Part shown: positions 24,150-38,970 of the stretch, piece by piece
How the letters are laid out: the number at the start of each line of letters is the position of its first letter
Position numbering within the stretch: position 1 is the stretch's first letter
Assembly (NCBI RefSeq): GCF_001039355.2
Contig: NW_019774369.1
Coordinates: 319,852 to 383,851, forward strand
Length of the DNA stretch: 64,000 nt
Reading direction: 5' to 3'
Origin: Lingula anatina
Taxonomy: Eukaryota; Brachiopoda; Lingulata; Lingulida; Lingulidae
The notes under the pieces: model-generated
What the model was told of the DNA's origin: nothing
Database searches by the model: none
Seen by the model: the letters and a program-made list of their open reading frames with translations, nothing else
Translations under genes and position numbers: made by a program

Positions 24150-24316
24150 CAGGGGCGGATTCAGAGATATTTTCTGACAGTCTTCCAAATTATCTTTGTT
24201 GATCCATTCTTCATTTTTGACCGTCTTCCGACGTAAAAATTAGACAACTTTCAATGTAAACTTGAAAATCTGACCGTCTTCCGGAAGACCCAGAAGACGG
24301 CCTGAATCCGCTCCTG
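24150..24316. mobile_element. hAT-like MITE, 167 bp
   Basis: Ends caggggcggattcag and gaatccgctcctg are inverted repeats of the CAGGGGCGGA type found on many hAT elements. Internal gaccgtcttccg repeats. Only ctgta is shared by the two flanks, so the usual 8-bp target duplication is not intact. Confidence 0.7.
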
Positions 24317-24458
24317 CTGTATGTACTGACGTTATTTCATAAGATAAGCATGTAATGTAGGAGGTTCGTGGCTATGTGAACTTAAAACGCTGTAATTAGA
24401 ATACGGAAATTAACTGCTCTTCGGAGTGCAGTTTCTCTCTCTCCTCCCCCCCCCCCCC

Positions 24459-24672
24459 NNNNNNNNNNNNNNNNNNNNNNNNNNNNNNNNNNNNNNNNNN
24501 NNNNNNNNNNNNNNNNNNNNNNNNNNNNNNNNNNNNNNNNNNNNNNNNNNNNNNNNNNNNNNNNNNNNNNNNNNNNNNNNNNNNNNNNNNNNNNNNNNNN
24601 NNNNNNNNNNNNNNNNNNNNNNNNNNNNNNNNNNNNNNNNNNNNNNNNNNNNNNNNNNNNNNNNNNNNNNNN
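24459..24672. other. assembly gap (214 N)
   Basis: Run of N between C homopolymers; the right side begins the first copy of the 11-kb duplicated block. Confidence 0.99.
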
Positions 24673-27600
24673 CCCCCCCCCCCCCCCCCCACACACACAC
24701 CGTAAAATGCCATCTGATCAAGATTGTCACTTCATTACATTAAATAGCTTTTAAACGATTTTTCCTCAGCATATGAACCTGCTATATTTGCAGGCTCCCT
24801 GGTTGTCTTTGCTACTTAGTTTGAAAGATACTTTACCAAGTGTGATAAATCCTTTAGCACAAATCCAAGAGAGCCAAATTTTGCTTTTTGCCACTCATTT
24901 TAAAGATTCAGATTTGTTTTCTTCTTTTGCAACTTTAGGTTCTCAACACTACATGTATAACTTAATGAAATATACATTTGCCAGTAAACACAAATGATGA
25001 TTCCCATACTCATAACTTTAATACAAACTGTTACTGTACAACGAATGTTTAAATTCCACGAATAACGATGAATATCGTATAAGAATGAAGAACAAACAAC
25101 AAACATGATAATATTACAACTGTTTTAACTCTGGGTTGGTGTTATGTTACAGGGTGTCATGTGACCATTACATCACTAGTTTAAAACAATAGGCAAATGG
25201 CATACGCACAAAACAATCCAACAAAGCTACCAACGCCCACACACGAGTGCCGTCATAGTGAGTAACAGGAAATGCCTCCTAAACACGTCTTCAGAAATGT
25301 GCCAACCTAAACCAGAAATTGTCTTTATGACGTCACCAGTCAAAGCAGATCACAGCGAACCCTGAAGGCCCTCTTATCGTGCCCTGATACCGTGAATCAA
25401 AGACCAACCGATCTGTCGGCCTGTGGCGTCATCTGGACCATTTCCAGTTCAAAATAAATGCAGATCTGAATATTAGATGCAAATGCAAATGTCTACTTGT
25501 AAGTGCTCTATACTTTATAATCACCAGCTATTTTCTTTGCATCCATTTTCTTTCTTCAGTCGAAAAATTGCTAATTATCTGACGAAGTGAACACAACATG
25601 CAATACAGGCATATTCTAATATAAACAAATCAAAAAAACTTGTTGGCTACACACAGAGAGATTTTACGCAGTCTAAAATGTCTTAACGTTCAGCCTTAAA
25701 TAAGCAGATCCATTTAGAAAATGATGTGTGAACCCTCCAAATTAAGATATTTTAAATATTTAAATACACAACAATGTTGAATGCACCTGCACAAATAGTA
25801 ACTAGCGCAAGTAAAAATGCAACAGAACATTTATCATAAGCCTGTCCCGTATTGCACAACCCCTTAAAGTGAGATTACATGTGTATTCAAAACTAGTCTA
25901 ACTTAAATTTTAAAAAAAAGTCTGCAATAAATGACATCATCACACTGGCAGCAAATGAGAGGGTCCAAAAGGGACCCCATACCTACTTGAGATAATAAAA
26001 TTTACATACATAGCAGTCCAAAGACTAATTCTGAATTTTGTTTCACCAGTCATTAATGAGCCTTACTGTTTTCCTCTTAATACATGTATAAATTGCACTA
26101 ACTTTACAAGGTGAATTATCTAATTCACCTTGTTGAAGTATCTACTTTCCAGTATACATAGACTTGTCAATTGGTCATGTAATCATTAATATGAGAACAA
26201 AAGGCTTTCAAAAAGTTTACAGGCATAAGGTGCGAATTATTGGTGCAAAATGACCAATTATAATTTTGATTTTTTTTTAGTATACTGCTGTTTTTCTCAG
26301 CATCTCACAATTATAAATACAGTTTTCTTATATCAAATTTCAATTTTTTTTTTACAGTTAAATTTTTGTTACCATGATATTTTCCTTTTAAAAACCCTGA
26401 ACTCATTTGCTTTTGAAGCAACAAAAAGTGCCTCTTATGCTTTTGACCAAATCAAAACTCTTTGCATGTTAATAAGGTCTAACTAATTCACTTTATACCA
26501 AAGATAAGTAAAGCACAACTAGATATCAAACAAAATGGTTTTCCTAGCTGAATAAACACTGAAAAATGGTCAGTGAACAATTCCTTTCTTGCTAGTAAGT
26601 TAATTACTTATAACAGGGATATGAATATGGATCGATACAATTAAATGAATAAAATATCAAGGAAATAACAAAATTCCATTTAAAATGGGTGTGGCAGGAG
26701 CTCAGTGATAAGACTATTGACAGTCTTAAATAGATCTTGTACATATCATCAAAATGGTCTTTATTTGGAACCCTATCTTTTTTCTGCAAATCTACATTTT
26801 GACCCTCTTCGAGCTTTAAAAAGTGAAAGAAGTTGTCATATCTATACACAAGTTCAACAACGGTTGACTAAAATGTTGGCGTTTTGGTAAAAAAAAAAAA
26901 ATCATGATGACTCTTTTGTGCAACATATGGTCTCAGTGCACTACTATGAGTTTCCACTGCACAGATGTGAAATACTTACACAAATTGTGAAATGTATCCT
27001 ACAAATACATAATTGTTAAAATTCTTTAACATCTCACTCATTCCAATACTTCACTTTTAATAATTTAACATCTAACATGAAGATTACTGCCTTTTCTACA
27101 TTTACTGAGAAATCACCAAAACCCTAGCTGTCCATAACCTTATCACTGAACTCCTGTGTTTGGAATGGGTTGACATATGTGTACAGTTATTCCCCTCTAA
27201 ATATAGACAAGATATTTTCCCTTCCAATAAAAGATGTAATCCAACCTTAATACTGAGAGTGGTGAATCTGAAATCAGATTGCTGACACAATAACTCCTCA
27301 CTATCAAGTAATAGTGCATTTAGTAACTGTTACAGATGAATTTAAGTGAACTTGAGTGTTTTCAGACTTAACCTTTCTCCCTTAAATATACTCTTTTGTG
27401 ACACAACACAAGAGAATAAAGCAATTCTAAAAAGAACATTTTCTACAAGTAAAATTCTTTTAAAAATATTTCATGTTCAATACACTGAGCACAAAAAAAG
27501 GATATTTATTAAAGAATTTTTTTCTTCACAGATGACTTGAGATTCTGTAGCTTTATCATTTTTTTTTCTGTCCCACCAAGAGATGCGATACATTATGATC

Positions 27601-29077
27601 AGTTAACTAAGTTTAAGCTACAACTTAGTTCTTGATCGAAAAATATGTATACAGCAGTTTAAACTACTGTCTCAAATGACAATTATGTTAGCCTTCCAAT
27701 TCACAAATTTCACTAATATAATATATTATATTGACCAATCCTGAAATAATCACTAAATGAAAGAAAAAATAACTTAAAATGTTAATATTTTAGGTAAAAG
27801 AGTTAAATTTACTGTACAAAAGTCATGTGAAAAGACAATGATATCAGGTGTGTGTGTGTGTGTGTGTGCGTGTGTGTGTGTGTGTGTTGGTTGAGGTGGG
27901 TGGGGTGTTTGGATCTGACCTTGTACAGTAATCTGGTTTTGTGCCATACTAGAAATGCAATTCCATTACTTATATATAAAATCAAATACACAGCATAATA
28001 GACATTCAAAAATTAGCTATATAAACCAATCAATTAGATCACAATGCATTATAATACATGAAGGTAAACTGGGACCACTGTTAGAGCTCAATGCCAAAAT
28101 TAAAGTCATAAAAAAATTTATCAAGTAAATGGCTAATTGTGTTAAGACAAATAAGATAAATAACATACAGATCTTTCATATTTGTGACCACAACAGACAG
28201 TGTATTTCTATGTAAAAATGGTATACTTTCCTATGCCTAAATGTATAAAAATATGACATATTTATGGTGAAAATATGTTCTACATGTACAAACACTATGT
28301 TTGAGAAAAAGACTGCTGATACAACATTACAACCATCACAGTGACCATATAAACAGCATGTCTTCACTTTTCCAAGAGGATATTCAATTTTCTTTAGAAA
28401 GTATACTAATAATACTCAATATTATACCATTCATTAAAATAGGCACCCAATGTAGGTTTGCTTGATATTCCCACAAGTCTAATTAATCTGAGTACAATGT
28501 AAAGAAAACAAAAAGATAACTCACAACACATCTTATATATTTAAATCCTGGATAACTTGAATGATGACTTTGTAAACAATTTTTCGATTAGTTTTGGGCT
28601 TTCTGGCATTAGAATTTGATATATTAGTTTTTCTATCATTAACTTTTTATCATTACAACATCAGGCATTATCACTGTCAGAAATGACAGAAGGGAATGTG
28701 GTGAGAAGACAAAATTACATATAGTGACATCTAGTGTTAAAATTCCTTTCTCCACTGTGGTGATACCTACTGTTCCGTAATTGAGAAAAAGGCTGCCATT
28801 TGGTGTTTTTTAATGGTGTATGTGTAGCCCTCTGGTGTTCTATTAGAACTAGGGAACAGCACAATACTGGTGCACATTTTGTGGTGGGGTTTGTTAATAA
28901 AGACAAAAATTTATCAAAAGTTTCACGTCTTTGCGAAGAACTCAATCAAAATGCCTTACTGGTACACATATTTGGTTATTTTCATCTCCTCTTTTCTCTA
29001 CATCCAGACCACAGCATTGACGATTCCCAATTCCTGATTTCCTTACATGCCTCCATCACAGGGCATCCTTACAGACC
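24673..29077 (-). other. 3' flank of CACNA2D copy 1; no gene seen
   Basis: Downstream of the stop codon on the minus strand. Possibly a long 3' UTR followed by intergenic DNA. Short plus-strand frames here are not conserved as coding and are ignored. Confidence 0.5.
27843..27888. repeat. (TG)n microsatellite
   Basis: Counterpart at 38881-38970 is much longer and interrupted. Confidence 0.95.
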
Positions 29078-32000
29078 TCAGCCTTGTTGAAGTACCCTAC
29101 CAAGCAAGGACACGGCAAGCTGTATCGAAAGGATGAAGAGGATGCTGGGAGCCATCAATCCGCAGCCTCGGCACTTGTCATATTCCTCCTGAATGAGATA
29201 AAGAGATTTATGAACATGTGACCCAAACTCATGACAAAATTCACGTAAGACTAGAGATAAAGTTCCTGATAACAAATCACAACAGAGAATAAAACATGAA
29301 TCACCAAGACACACCATATTGAAATTTCTAGATAAATTAATTATTTTGCAATTTACAGGTCTAACGCACACTATAGGACTTTGAGAAACAATTTTAAAGA
29401 TTAATTGTTGTACTCACCCTATCATCGAAGTCATAGCAACCCTGTGGGCGCAGGCGATACCTTGGTGACCGCGATGCTTCACACACACCAGGACCACCTG
29501 CTGGAACGTCTGGGTCTAGAAAAACAGATTTATAGAATGTACCGGGGCTGTTTAAGAGAACAGGGCGAATTAATCAGACATTTAATTTTTGGTTAAAAAT
29601 GCCCATTTGCCACACTTTGACATGGAGTTCAAGACTCGATATCAATTATTTAGCAAAACTAATCAATCTGAAGCCAATTCTCATCAGTGGGCAATTCAAT
29701 CAATTCTTATCAAATAAATCTGGTAAAAACTCATCTGTTTATTTTGAGAACTATAAACCACCATGTAAAAGATGCACAATTCATGTAAAATTCAATCAGT
29801 GGTATTGTGTTTTGCAGCCCTACCTTCACGTGTGTCATATGGGCCTCTCTTGGGTTCTGGAGACAGGGGGTCACATTCTGGTCCACAAGGGGGCTCTGCT
29901 ACCACAAGCAGAAGATTGGTGCCAGTAATCTTTTCCACAGAGTACTGCCTAGAATAAGAAATAAAGAAAGAGTTCAAAATTTCTATTTAAAAATGCTGCT
30001 ACAAATGCAATGAATGAATGAATGATTGAAAGTTAAGTTTTAGAAACTTGTGTATTGAAATTGTGCATGCAGGCACACAGAAATGCTAGATCACTTAATC
30101 ACTCATGCACATACTCAGCCATAACCACAAAGGCACATTTGCACGCACACACACTATTTTGGACCATACCTTGTGCAGTTTTCACAGACAAGTTCAGAAT
30201 AAAGTGATGTGACATCTGTGAAGTAGTATTGAACTTGCTCCGTAACGCAACTCTCATTCTTCTCGCTGCCACCATCTCCTGGGTCTTGTTGGGCATATGC
30301 TGGGAAGGGTACAGATTATAAAATGTTAGCAGCCAAAATCACAGTATAAGCTACATTAAACGCCTGAATATCCATAAAATATATAAAAACAGTGGATCCA
30401 GTCCCGTCTCCTTTTTATAGATAATGCAAACTTAACTACTCTTTTCTCAACCTCAATAAAAAGAAAAATATAAAAAGCAATATAACGTATATGACTGACA
30501 ATATTCAGTGGGTCAAAATAATGAATAATATACAAAGAGAACATCCAATTAAATGATATGTAGATTATGAAAACACTGCAATTAAAAAGAACACTCACCA
30601 AAACTCTTTGCTGATTCAAATATCCAACTGAAAATAAAATGCACTCTATCTGAACACACTGCAGATTGACACATAAGACAAAAGTAGTTAAACAGGCCTT
30701 CCCAACTACCAGACTCTGCACATAAGGATCCTGAATTAACCGGTATATCGGACCACACTACCCGTTTTCAAGGTGTGTGTCAGATCGCATTTCAGAGTAT
30801 CAGTCAGAACACCGACAGGATGAGCCGGCGGTTGTCCTACAAAAATTGTTCTGGGGTATAATACTCCGAAATGCGATCTGACACACACCTTGAAAACTGG
30901 TAGTGTGGTCCGATATACCAGTTAATTCAGGATCCTTATGTGCCGAGTCTGGTAGTTGGGTAGGCCTGTTAAAGTCAATTAAAGAAATTAGTGCATAATC
31001 GTAAAATTGTCCTGATAAAGATATGTATGTAATATTTATAATCCATTAATCAGATCATCATTTCTTTCTTATCTCAAAATTATCTATTACCATTATTTCA
31101 AATAAAGTTTAAGTTTTACTTAAATCAAAGAATGAAAATGGTTTGCACTTTCTTGAAGGTATCGATCTAAAAGAGATTCTAATCTTTTATCTTAAAAAAA
31201 ACACAAATAACTCATATTATATGTCAACATGTCACTAACTTACTTGTACAAGTTGAAATTTGAGTATGCCCTAAAACAGACATTATTAAGTAACATAAGT
31301 ACCTTTCATGAAGAAAAATGAGTACAACACAATCAAGTGAGATTATGGTGGATATAAATAAAATGCCTTGAAAGAGCCTCAACACATCTCCTAAAAACCT
31401 GATAGGCCTTCATCAGAAATTACAATAATATAAATTCATGGCACCAAAAACACTTTCATTAATTAAATATAAATTGGTTTAAACTGGTTTCATGTCTTTA
31501 CAATGCCATCCATGAATCTGTCAATTTTGTATTGGAAGTTCATTTGAAATAATCCTTAATCATTTCTAAATGGTAAGAGCTTAAAATGAAAGTGAAACTG
31601 ACTCACCACATCACACTGCTTGTCCACCATTTCACTGTCAGCATTTCAAACACTGGAATGCTGGGCTATCAAGGCAAAGAAACAGTTGCAATAACGGTAA
31701 TGATTCCTAACTTTAATATTCAGAACATCTTTATTTGTTCCAATATTATTTTTTCTTTAAACCAACTCTTTAATTTGTCAAAGTAATGTAACGTGAGCTT
31801 ACTTTTCTTTTAATCCACTTTTTATTTTCAATTTAGTGTTTTACTGGTAATAAATAGTTATTCCGGAATATAACATTAATCAAATTTGCTCAAATTTATT
31901 GAAAGAATATTTATAAAAACACAACGTTTCATAAAATTTATCTGCTAAAAATTAATAAATGATACAAACACAAAGCTGCCCTTGAACATTAATTTTTCAG

Positions 32001-35000
32001 AGCATATTTTTTTACATTCCAAATTAATGCAGCATGAAGATATTCTGGGGAAAATATGTAAATTCCAACTGTTTTTCAGTGACTTACAATGAAGAACGAT
32101 CTTGGTCCAGCACTTGTTTTGAGTTGCAGCTGTTTACATACACCCTGCCAGTCATAGTTCTGTACCCTAGAAAACAGGACATAAATCGCTTCAGTGAAAA
32201 AAAAATCTAATTCATAGAACGCTTATTGTCCCATTTTACTATTAGAACACCATTCCCAAATTCCACCTGTTTTTTTTTCATGCCTTCCAATTTCTGTGTA
32301 GAGGTAATAGTTCTTGAAACTTATTTGTTGTAAAAATATTCACACTAATAAATCTATGACAATCCTCCCTTCATATTTAACAGCTTAAATTAGGCTTTTT
32401 CTGACTAAGTCCCTTTTTTGCCAAATAATAATAAAATAACAACACAATATGAAGATAATTCATACTAGCCATGGTTCACCACCCACCTGTTATAAACAGG
32501 ACTAGATCCATTATAGAGTTCCATCATCAGGGCCGGCTCTGTTGCACCAAAAAAGCGTCCAATCTGGAATAAAATGGTTTCCACCATACATTATATAAAT
32601 GTTATCACTATACAGTTATATAAATTCTCTCAGTAATTGCAGGTTCTAATCAATTCAAGTGACATCCCTGTTGCTTTCACTTTAAGAATATCTTTTTAAA
32701 AGAAAAAAATAAATAAAACCAACAGATCAGCCCCATACACACATTTCACGAGTCCCTAAACAGTTGACTTGGTCTTCACCTTCCTTCTAATTGGATGATA
32801 TAGTCAGCATCCCTAAACTATTCTTTCTCCTGATTGGCAGACACGGTCAATGCTACTTACCTCATCTTTTTCCTGATTGGTTGACACAATGAATGCTCCA
32901 TCATCAATGAGATAACAGAAGAGGGTCAAAGAGAGATCAGAGCACTGTCCTTGGCTGGTATTGTTCATCAATTCAGTCAAGTATGTCTGGTGCATCTTGG
33001 CTCCAACCACTGGAAATTTGATTTTACGATCACCAGTTAAGGATGTATGAAGTTACTCTATTATTCCTTTTTTTTTTGCAGATTAGTTAGTTTCATAGTT
33101 AATTTTCTCTGATTACCAAAGATAAAATGATCTCAAAATTGTACAAAAAAGCAGAAACCATAATGACTGGCAATTCATTTCGTCACATATTTATAAAAAT
33201 AAGCCATGTAAATACAATTTACGTTAATTTGCATATTTTTACAATGCTATTGATTTTCCATCAATTCAAGAGCTATCCTCCATAAAAGGAATCTCAGAAT
33301 AGTACTATTTAGAAAGACACTACAACAGCATAGGTATATAAGAAATGCTTGATAAAATGGATCACTGTCAGCACTGTCAAATTAAGCTGAAAATCCTGTG
33401 TGCGTGTGAGCATGTGTTTGTGTACGTATATGCGTGCATGTACTGTTCCATGTGAGTTTATGCATATAGGCATGTCTGTGTGTGCATCTGTACCAAAACA
33501 TATCTGAGTATTTATGTGCATAGGAATGTATATTTTTGTGTGACTGACTGTGTACTATTATGTGCGTATGTCTCCATGCATGCATATTGTTCTCTACGCA
33601 GTCTACAGACCTGCTGGTTTATATGTATTGCCACCCTTTTCCGTCATGCTAATGGACTTCATGACACTGACCACTGGACCAGTGGTGTTGGGGTCATTGT
33701 CCTTTACTGAAAAGTGGTCAAAGTTGATTCAATTATTTGTGCATACTTTTGCAGCATTCTCTTTCACCCTTTGTTGTACACCTAAATGCCATTTCTATTC
33801 ACACACTTAAGTGACAGAACTTGGAAATAAATGACTTTGTTCTTTTTCTGGCTTCTAAGAGGGAAAAATCAATTCAGTTTGATGATGAGCAAATACTCTA
33901 GAATGGATTCTATTATAAACTCATACCCAGGACCGTAATACTGATTCATAATGTTATTTATTAAAACAGATCTGCATGTGACCTTACTTACCAGCTTTGT
34001 AAGGCGCTGAGAAAAGCACATGGTCCTCATCAATTGCCCTCTTGTATTCCTGGTTCTCACGAGGGTTGGCCATATTCAGAAGCTGTTCTGTCATACTGAA
34101 GTGTTCAATATATACAACAGTAACATATACCAGGGTATATATAGGTATATAGACTATGTACACAACAGCAGATTTGACTTAAATTCTGAATAACATTCAC
34201 ATGAATCTGCATTATTAAACAGAAGCCTTTTTAATAAAATTCTGAGGAATCAATATTATTTTCATTACTAAACAGCAGAATTCCTACTCAAATCATATTC
34301 ACAGTATACTTCCACATGAGACAAATTGCAATCTTGTGGTCAATTATGACCCACTTACTTATGAGGATAGAGCCTGGTCAGTCCACTGTTTGTGGAAACA
34401 AAGACAACCTCTGTGGCAGACCTAGAAAACAAGTTACTACCTCTTCAAAATTTTAATCAGAATCTGAAAATAAGACAGCTTAATATTTGCAATTAACTAA
34501 AATATATAACAGCAGCATTAATAATAAAAATAATATCATTTTTGGCATTAACATTATGAATTTATTTTACATATTTTTCCTAATTTGTTTAAGTTATATT
34601 CAATGTTGCCAGAGTGAAAGTGCAATAAAATTTAGGATGTCAAATTCCTCTGTCACAGCAATTTCTCAAAATCATCACTTGTCAATTTTTTTTATAATAA
34701 TTCACAATTTTTCTTGACTCTCGAAAAAATGTTGAATCCAACTCAACAGCAACAATTTTCCAATTAAATTTTGAGGTAATTAAAGAAGGCAACGTTTTGG
34801 GAAAATATGAGTCATCAATTTAGTTTCAATTGGGTTAAAATCACCACAAAGCTTACTTGTATGCCTGAGACAAGGCCTTCCAATGTTCAGTGACATTCTG
34901 GGTTATCACGTAGTCCCACAGGAAGTGCTGGACAAGATCGTCATTGCCTAGGAAGAATATTAAAACACGTTTTCAAAAATAACGCTTTACTTCATTTAAT

Positions 35001-35487
35001 ATCTGTACAAAATGTTTCAAGAGTTTCACCATACTACACATGATTAAGGGATAAAGTTCACATTTTTTTGTGATGCAGATTTAATATTTTCAATATGTAG
35101 GGCATTCCCTACTACATCAAATGAATGTTGGAGATTTAATGCTTTCAGTGGTCATTAGGAATATCATATGTGGCAAACTTCCCAAGAAACAGCCACTAGA
35201 TGGCAGTCAAGTCATGACCAGTTAAAACAAAATTTTATGTGAATTCCAGGAAGGTTATGCATTGTTATCTCTAAAATTGGGGGCGAAGATGATTGATGAT
35301 GGTGAAATTGTTGACCTACTAATTATAATCTTTGCCAGTAAAAAAATAAATTTAACCAACTTTGCTGAAAAACCACTCACAAGAACTGCTCCCATTCACC
35401 ATGTCCCTGACTGGGTTTGGAGGAAATGTCTCCGTGTCATTGGTATTGTTATAATTGTCAACAACAATGTCCTTAGAGTTACAAATC
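29078..35487 (-). CDS. CACNA2D1/2-like: CACNA2D alpha2delta subunit, 3' exons, copy 1 (14 exons)
   Basis: Coding exons: 35381-35487, 34857-34947, 34359-34421, 33992-34095, 33611-33706, 32861-33009, 32487-32563, 32088-32166, 31607-31665, 30599-30627, 30170-30299, 29824-29948, 29418-29515 and 29078-29188 (stop tca at 29078-29080). All lengths equal those of copy 2, all splice sites are intact and there are no stops or frameshifts. The few amino-acid changes from copy 2 include Asp for His in the CND/HLVQHF exon, and Met/Val swaps in the last exon (GLMAP, QLAVS). It lacks the exon upstream (47128-47188 type), so it is headless. Best read as the second haplotype of one gene. Confidence 0.85.
30693..30968. 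mobile_element. fold-back MITE, 276 bp, TTAA-type target
   Basis: Both ends read caggcct(t/a)cccaactacc, and the inverted arms run about 115 bp each, so the whole element folds back. Flanked by TTAAA on both sides, with the empty site present at 41804-41812 in copy 2. A TTAA(A) target with such ends is compatible with a piggyBac-type non-autonomous element. It sits in an alpha2delta intron. Confidence 0.85.
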
Positions 35488-35698
35488 CTGAAAATATCCA
35501 ATAATAACTAGAGGATCAGAGAGGCGATACCGCCTCCGAATATTGTACCACCAGCTGGAGCAAGCGCATTCGTATAGACCCCCACATACACAAAATAAGG
35601 GACACAGCCACCAGTTTTGTGCTTGACAAGCTGTAAAAATGCAATCAACAAGAATTTTTAAACTTTTGCAAAAAATACATATGGTACAATCAAATTTA
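35488..35698. other. contig-end sequence unlike copy 2
   Basis: Beyond the exon at 35381-35487 the sequence departs from copy 2 and ends at the N at 35699. Contains gaggcgataccgcctccg, a short inverted repeat. May be a further insertion or a chimaeric contig end. Confidence 0.5.
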
Positions 35699-38600
35699 NC
35701 CCACACACACACCATAAAATGCCATCTGATCAACATTGTCACTTCATTACATTAAATAGCTTTTAAACGATTTTTCCTCAGCATATGAACCTGCTATATT
35801 TGCAGGCTGTCTTTGCTACTTAGCCTATTGCTACTGGTTGTCTTTGCTACTTAGTTTGAAAGATACTTTACTAAGTGTGATAAATCCTTTAGCACAAATC
35901 CAAGAGAGCCAAATTTTGCTTTTTGCCACTCATTTTAAAGATTCAGATTTTTTTTCTTCTTTTGCAACTTTAGGTTCTCAACACTACATGTATAACTTAA
36001 TGAAATATACATTTGCCAGTAAACACAAATGATGATTACCATATTCATAACTTTAATACAAACTGTTTACTGTACAACGAATGTTAAAATTCCACGAATA
36101 ACGAAGAATGTTGTATAAGAATGAAGAACAAACAACAAACATGATAATATTACAACTGTTTTAACTCTGGGTTTGTGTTATGTTACAGCGTGTCATGTGA
36201 CCATTACATCACTAGTTTAAAACAATAGGCAAATGGCATATGCACAAAACAATCCAACAAAGCTACTGACGCTCACACGAGTGCCGTCTTAGTGAGTAAC
36301 AGGAAATGCCTCCTAAACACGTCTTCAGAAATGTGCTAACCTTAACCAGAAATTGTCTTTATGACGTCACCAGGCAAAGCAGATCACAGGGAACCCTAAA
36401 GGGCCCCTCATCGTGGCCTGATACCACGAATCAAAGGCTAACCAATCTGTCGGCCTGTGGCGTCATCTGGACCATTTCCAGTTCAAAATAAATGCAGATC
36501 TGAATATTAGATGCAAATGCAAATGTCTACTTGTAAGTGCTCTATACTTAATAATCACCAGCTATTTTCTTTGCATCCATTTTCTTTCTTCAGTCGAAAA
36601 ATTGCTAATTATCTGACGAAGTGAACACAACATGCAATACAGGCATATTCTAATATAAACAAATCAAAAAAACTTGTTGGCTACACACAGAGAGATTTTA
36701 CGCAGTCTAAAATGTCTTAACGTTCAGCCTTAAATAAGCAGATCCATTTAGAAAATGATGTGTGAACCCTCCAAATTAAGATATTTTAAATATTTAAATA
36801 CACAACAATGTTGAATGCACCTGCACAAATAGTAACTAGCGCAAGTAAAAATGCAACAGAACATTTATCATAAGCTTGTCCCGTATTGCACAACCCCTTA
36901 AAGTGAGATTACATGTGTATTCAAAACTAGTCTAACTTAAATTAAAAAAAAAAGTCTGCAATAAATGACATCATCACACTGGCAGCAAATGAGAGGGTCC
37001 AAAAGGGACCCCATACCTACTTGAGATAATAAAATTTACATACATAGCAGTCCAAAGACTAATTCTGAATTTTGTTTCACCAGTCATTAATGAGCCTTAC
37101 TGTTTTCCTCTTAATACATGTATAAATTGCACTAACTTTACAAGGTGAATTAGATAATTTCCAGTATACATAGACTTGTCAATTGGTCATGTAATCATTA
37201 ATATGAGAACAAAAGGCTTTCAAAAAGTTTACAGGCATAAGGTGCGAATTATTGGTGCAAAATGACCAATTATAACTTTGATTTTTTTTAGTATACTGCT
37301 GTTTTTCTCAGCATCTCACAATTATAAATACAGTTTTCTTATATCAAATTTCAATTTTTTTTTTTACAGTTAAATTTTTGTTACCATGATATTTTCCTTT
37401 TAAAAACCCTGAACTCATTTGCTTTTGAAGCAACAAAAAGTGCCTCTTATGCTTTTGACCAAAACAAAATTCTTTGCATGTTACTAAGGTCTAACTAATT
37501 CACTTTATACCAAAGATAAGTAAAGTACAACTAGATATCAAACAAAATGGTTTTCCTAGCCGAATAAACACTGAAAAATGGTCAGTGAACAATTCCTTTC
37601 TTGCTAGTAAGTTAATTACTTATAACAGGGATATGAATATGGATCGATACAATTAAATGAATAAAATATCAAGGAAATAACAAAATTCCATTTAAAATGG
37701 GTGTGGCAGGAGCTCAGTGATAAGACTATTGACAGTCTTAAATAGATCTTGTACATATCATCAAAATGGTCTTTATTTGGACCCCTATCTTTTTTCTGCA
37801 AATCTACATTTTGACCCTCTTCGAGCTTTAAAAAGTGAAAGAAGTTGTCATATCTATACACAAGTTCAACAACGGTTGACTAAAATGTTGGCGTTTTGGT
37901 AAAAAAAAAAAAAAATCATGATGACTCTTTTGTGCAACATATGGTCTACTGTCTCATTACTTAAGTGCACTACTATGAGTTTCCACTGCACAGATGTGAA
38001 ATACTTACACAAATTGTGAAATGTATCCTACAAATACATAATTGTTAAAATTCTTTAACATCTCACTCATTCCAATACTTCACTTTTAATAATTTAACAT
38101 CTTACATGAAGATTATTGCATTTTCTACATTTACTGAGAAATCACCAAAATCCCAGCTGTCCATAACCTTATCACTGAACTCCCATGTTTGGAATGGGTG
38201 GACATACATGTACACTTATTCCCCTCTAAATATAGACAAGATATTTTCCCTTCCAATAAAAGATGAAATTCAACCTTAATACTGAGAGTGGTGAATCTGA
38301 AATCAGATCGCTGACATAAGAACTCTGCTCACTATCAAATAATAGTGCATTTAGTAACTGTTACAGATGAATTTAAGTGAACTTGAGTGTTTTCAGACTT
38401 AACCTTTATCCCTTAAATATACTCTTTTGTGACACAACACAAGAGAATAAAGCAATTCTAAAAAGAACATTTTCTACAAGTAAAATTCTTTTAAAAATAT
38501 TTCATGTTCAATACACTGAGCACAAAAAAAGGATATTTATTAAAGAATTTTTTTCTTCATAGACGACTTGAGATTCTGTAGCTTTATCATTTTTTTTCTG

Positions 38601-38880
38601 TCTTACCAAGAGATACGATACATTATGATCCGTTACCTAAGTTTAAGCTACAACTTAGTTCTTGATCGAAAAAAAAAAAATGTATACAGCAGTTTAAACT
38701 ACTGTCTCAAATGACAATTATGCTAGCTTTCCAATTCACAAAATTCACTAATATAATATATTATATTGACCGATCCTGAAATAATCATTAAATAAAAGAA
38801 AAAATAACTTAAAATGTTAATATTTTAGGTAAAAGAGCTAAATTTACTGTACAAAAGTCATGTGAAAAGACAATGATATC

Positions 38881-38926
<46 letters not shown>

Positions 38927-38970
38927 GCTGAGGTGTGTGTGTGTGTGTGTGCGTGCGTGTTGGCTGAGGT
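38881..38970. repeat. (TG)n microsatellite, interrupted
   Basis: TG runs separated by gttggctgaggtg; expanded relative to copy 1. Confidence 0.95.

Larger units (their letters stand above)
24673..35487. repeat. 11-kb duplicated block, copy 1 (3' half of CACNA2D)
   Basis: Near-identical to 35700-46873 in sequence, order and orientation. It holds the last 14 coding exons of the alpha2delta gene plus about 4.4 kb downstream of the stop. The two copies differ by mostly synonymous SNPs, microsatellite length, a MITE only here (30693-30968) and a solo LTR only in copy 2. A single N at 35699 marks the junction. Confidence 0.85.
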
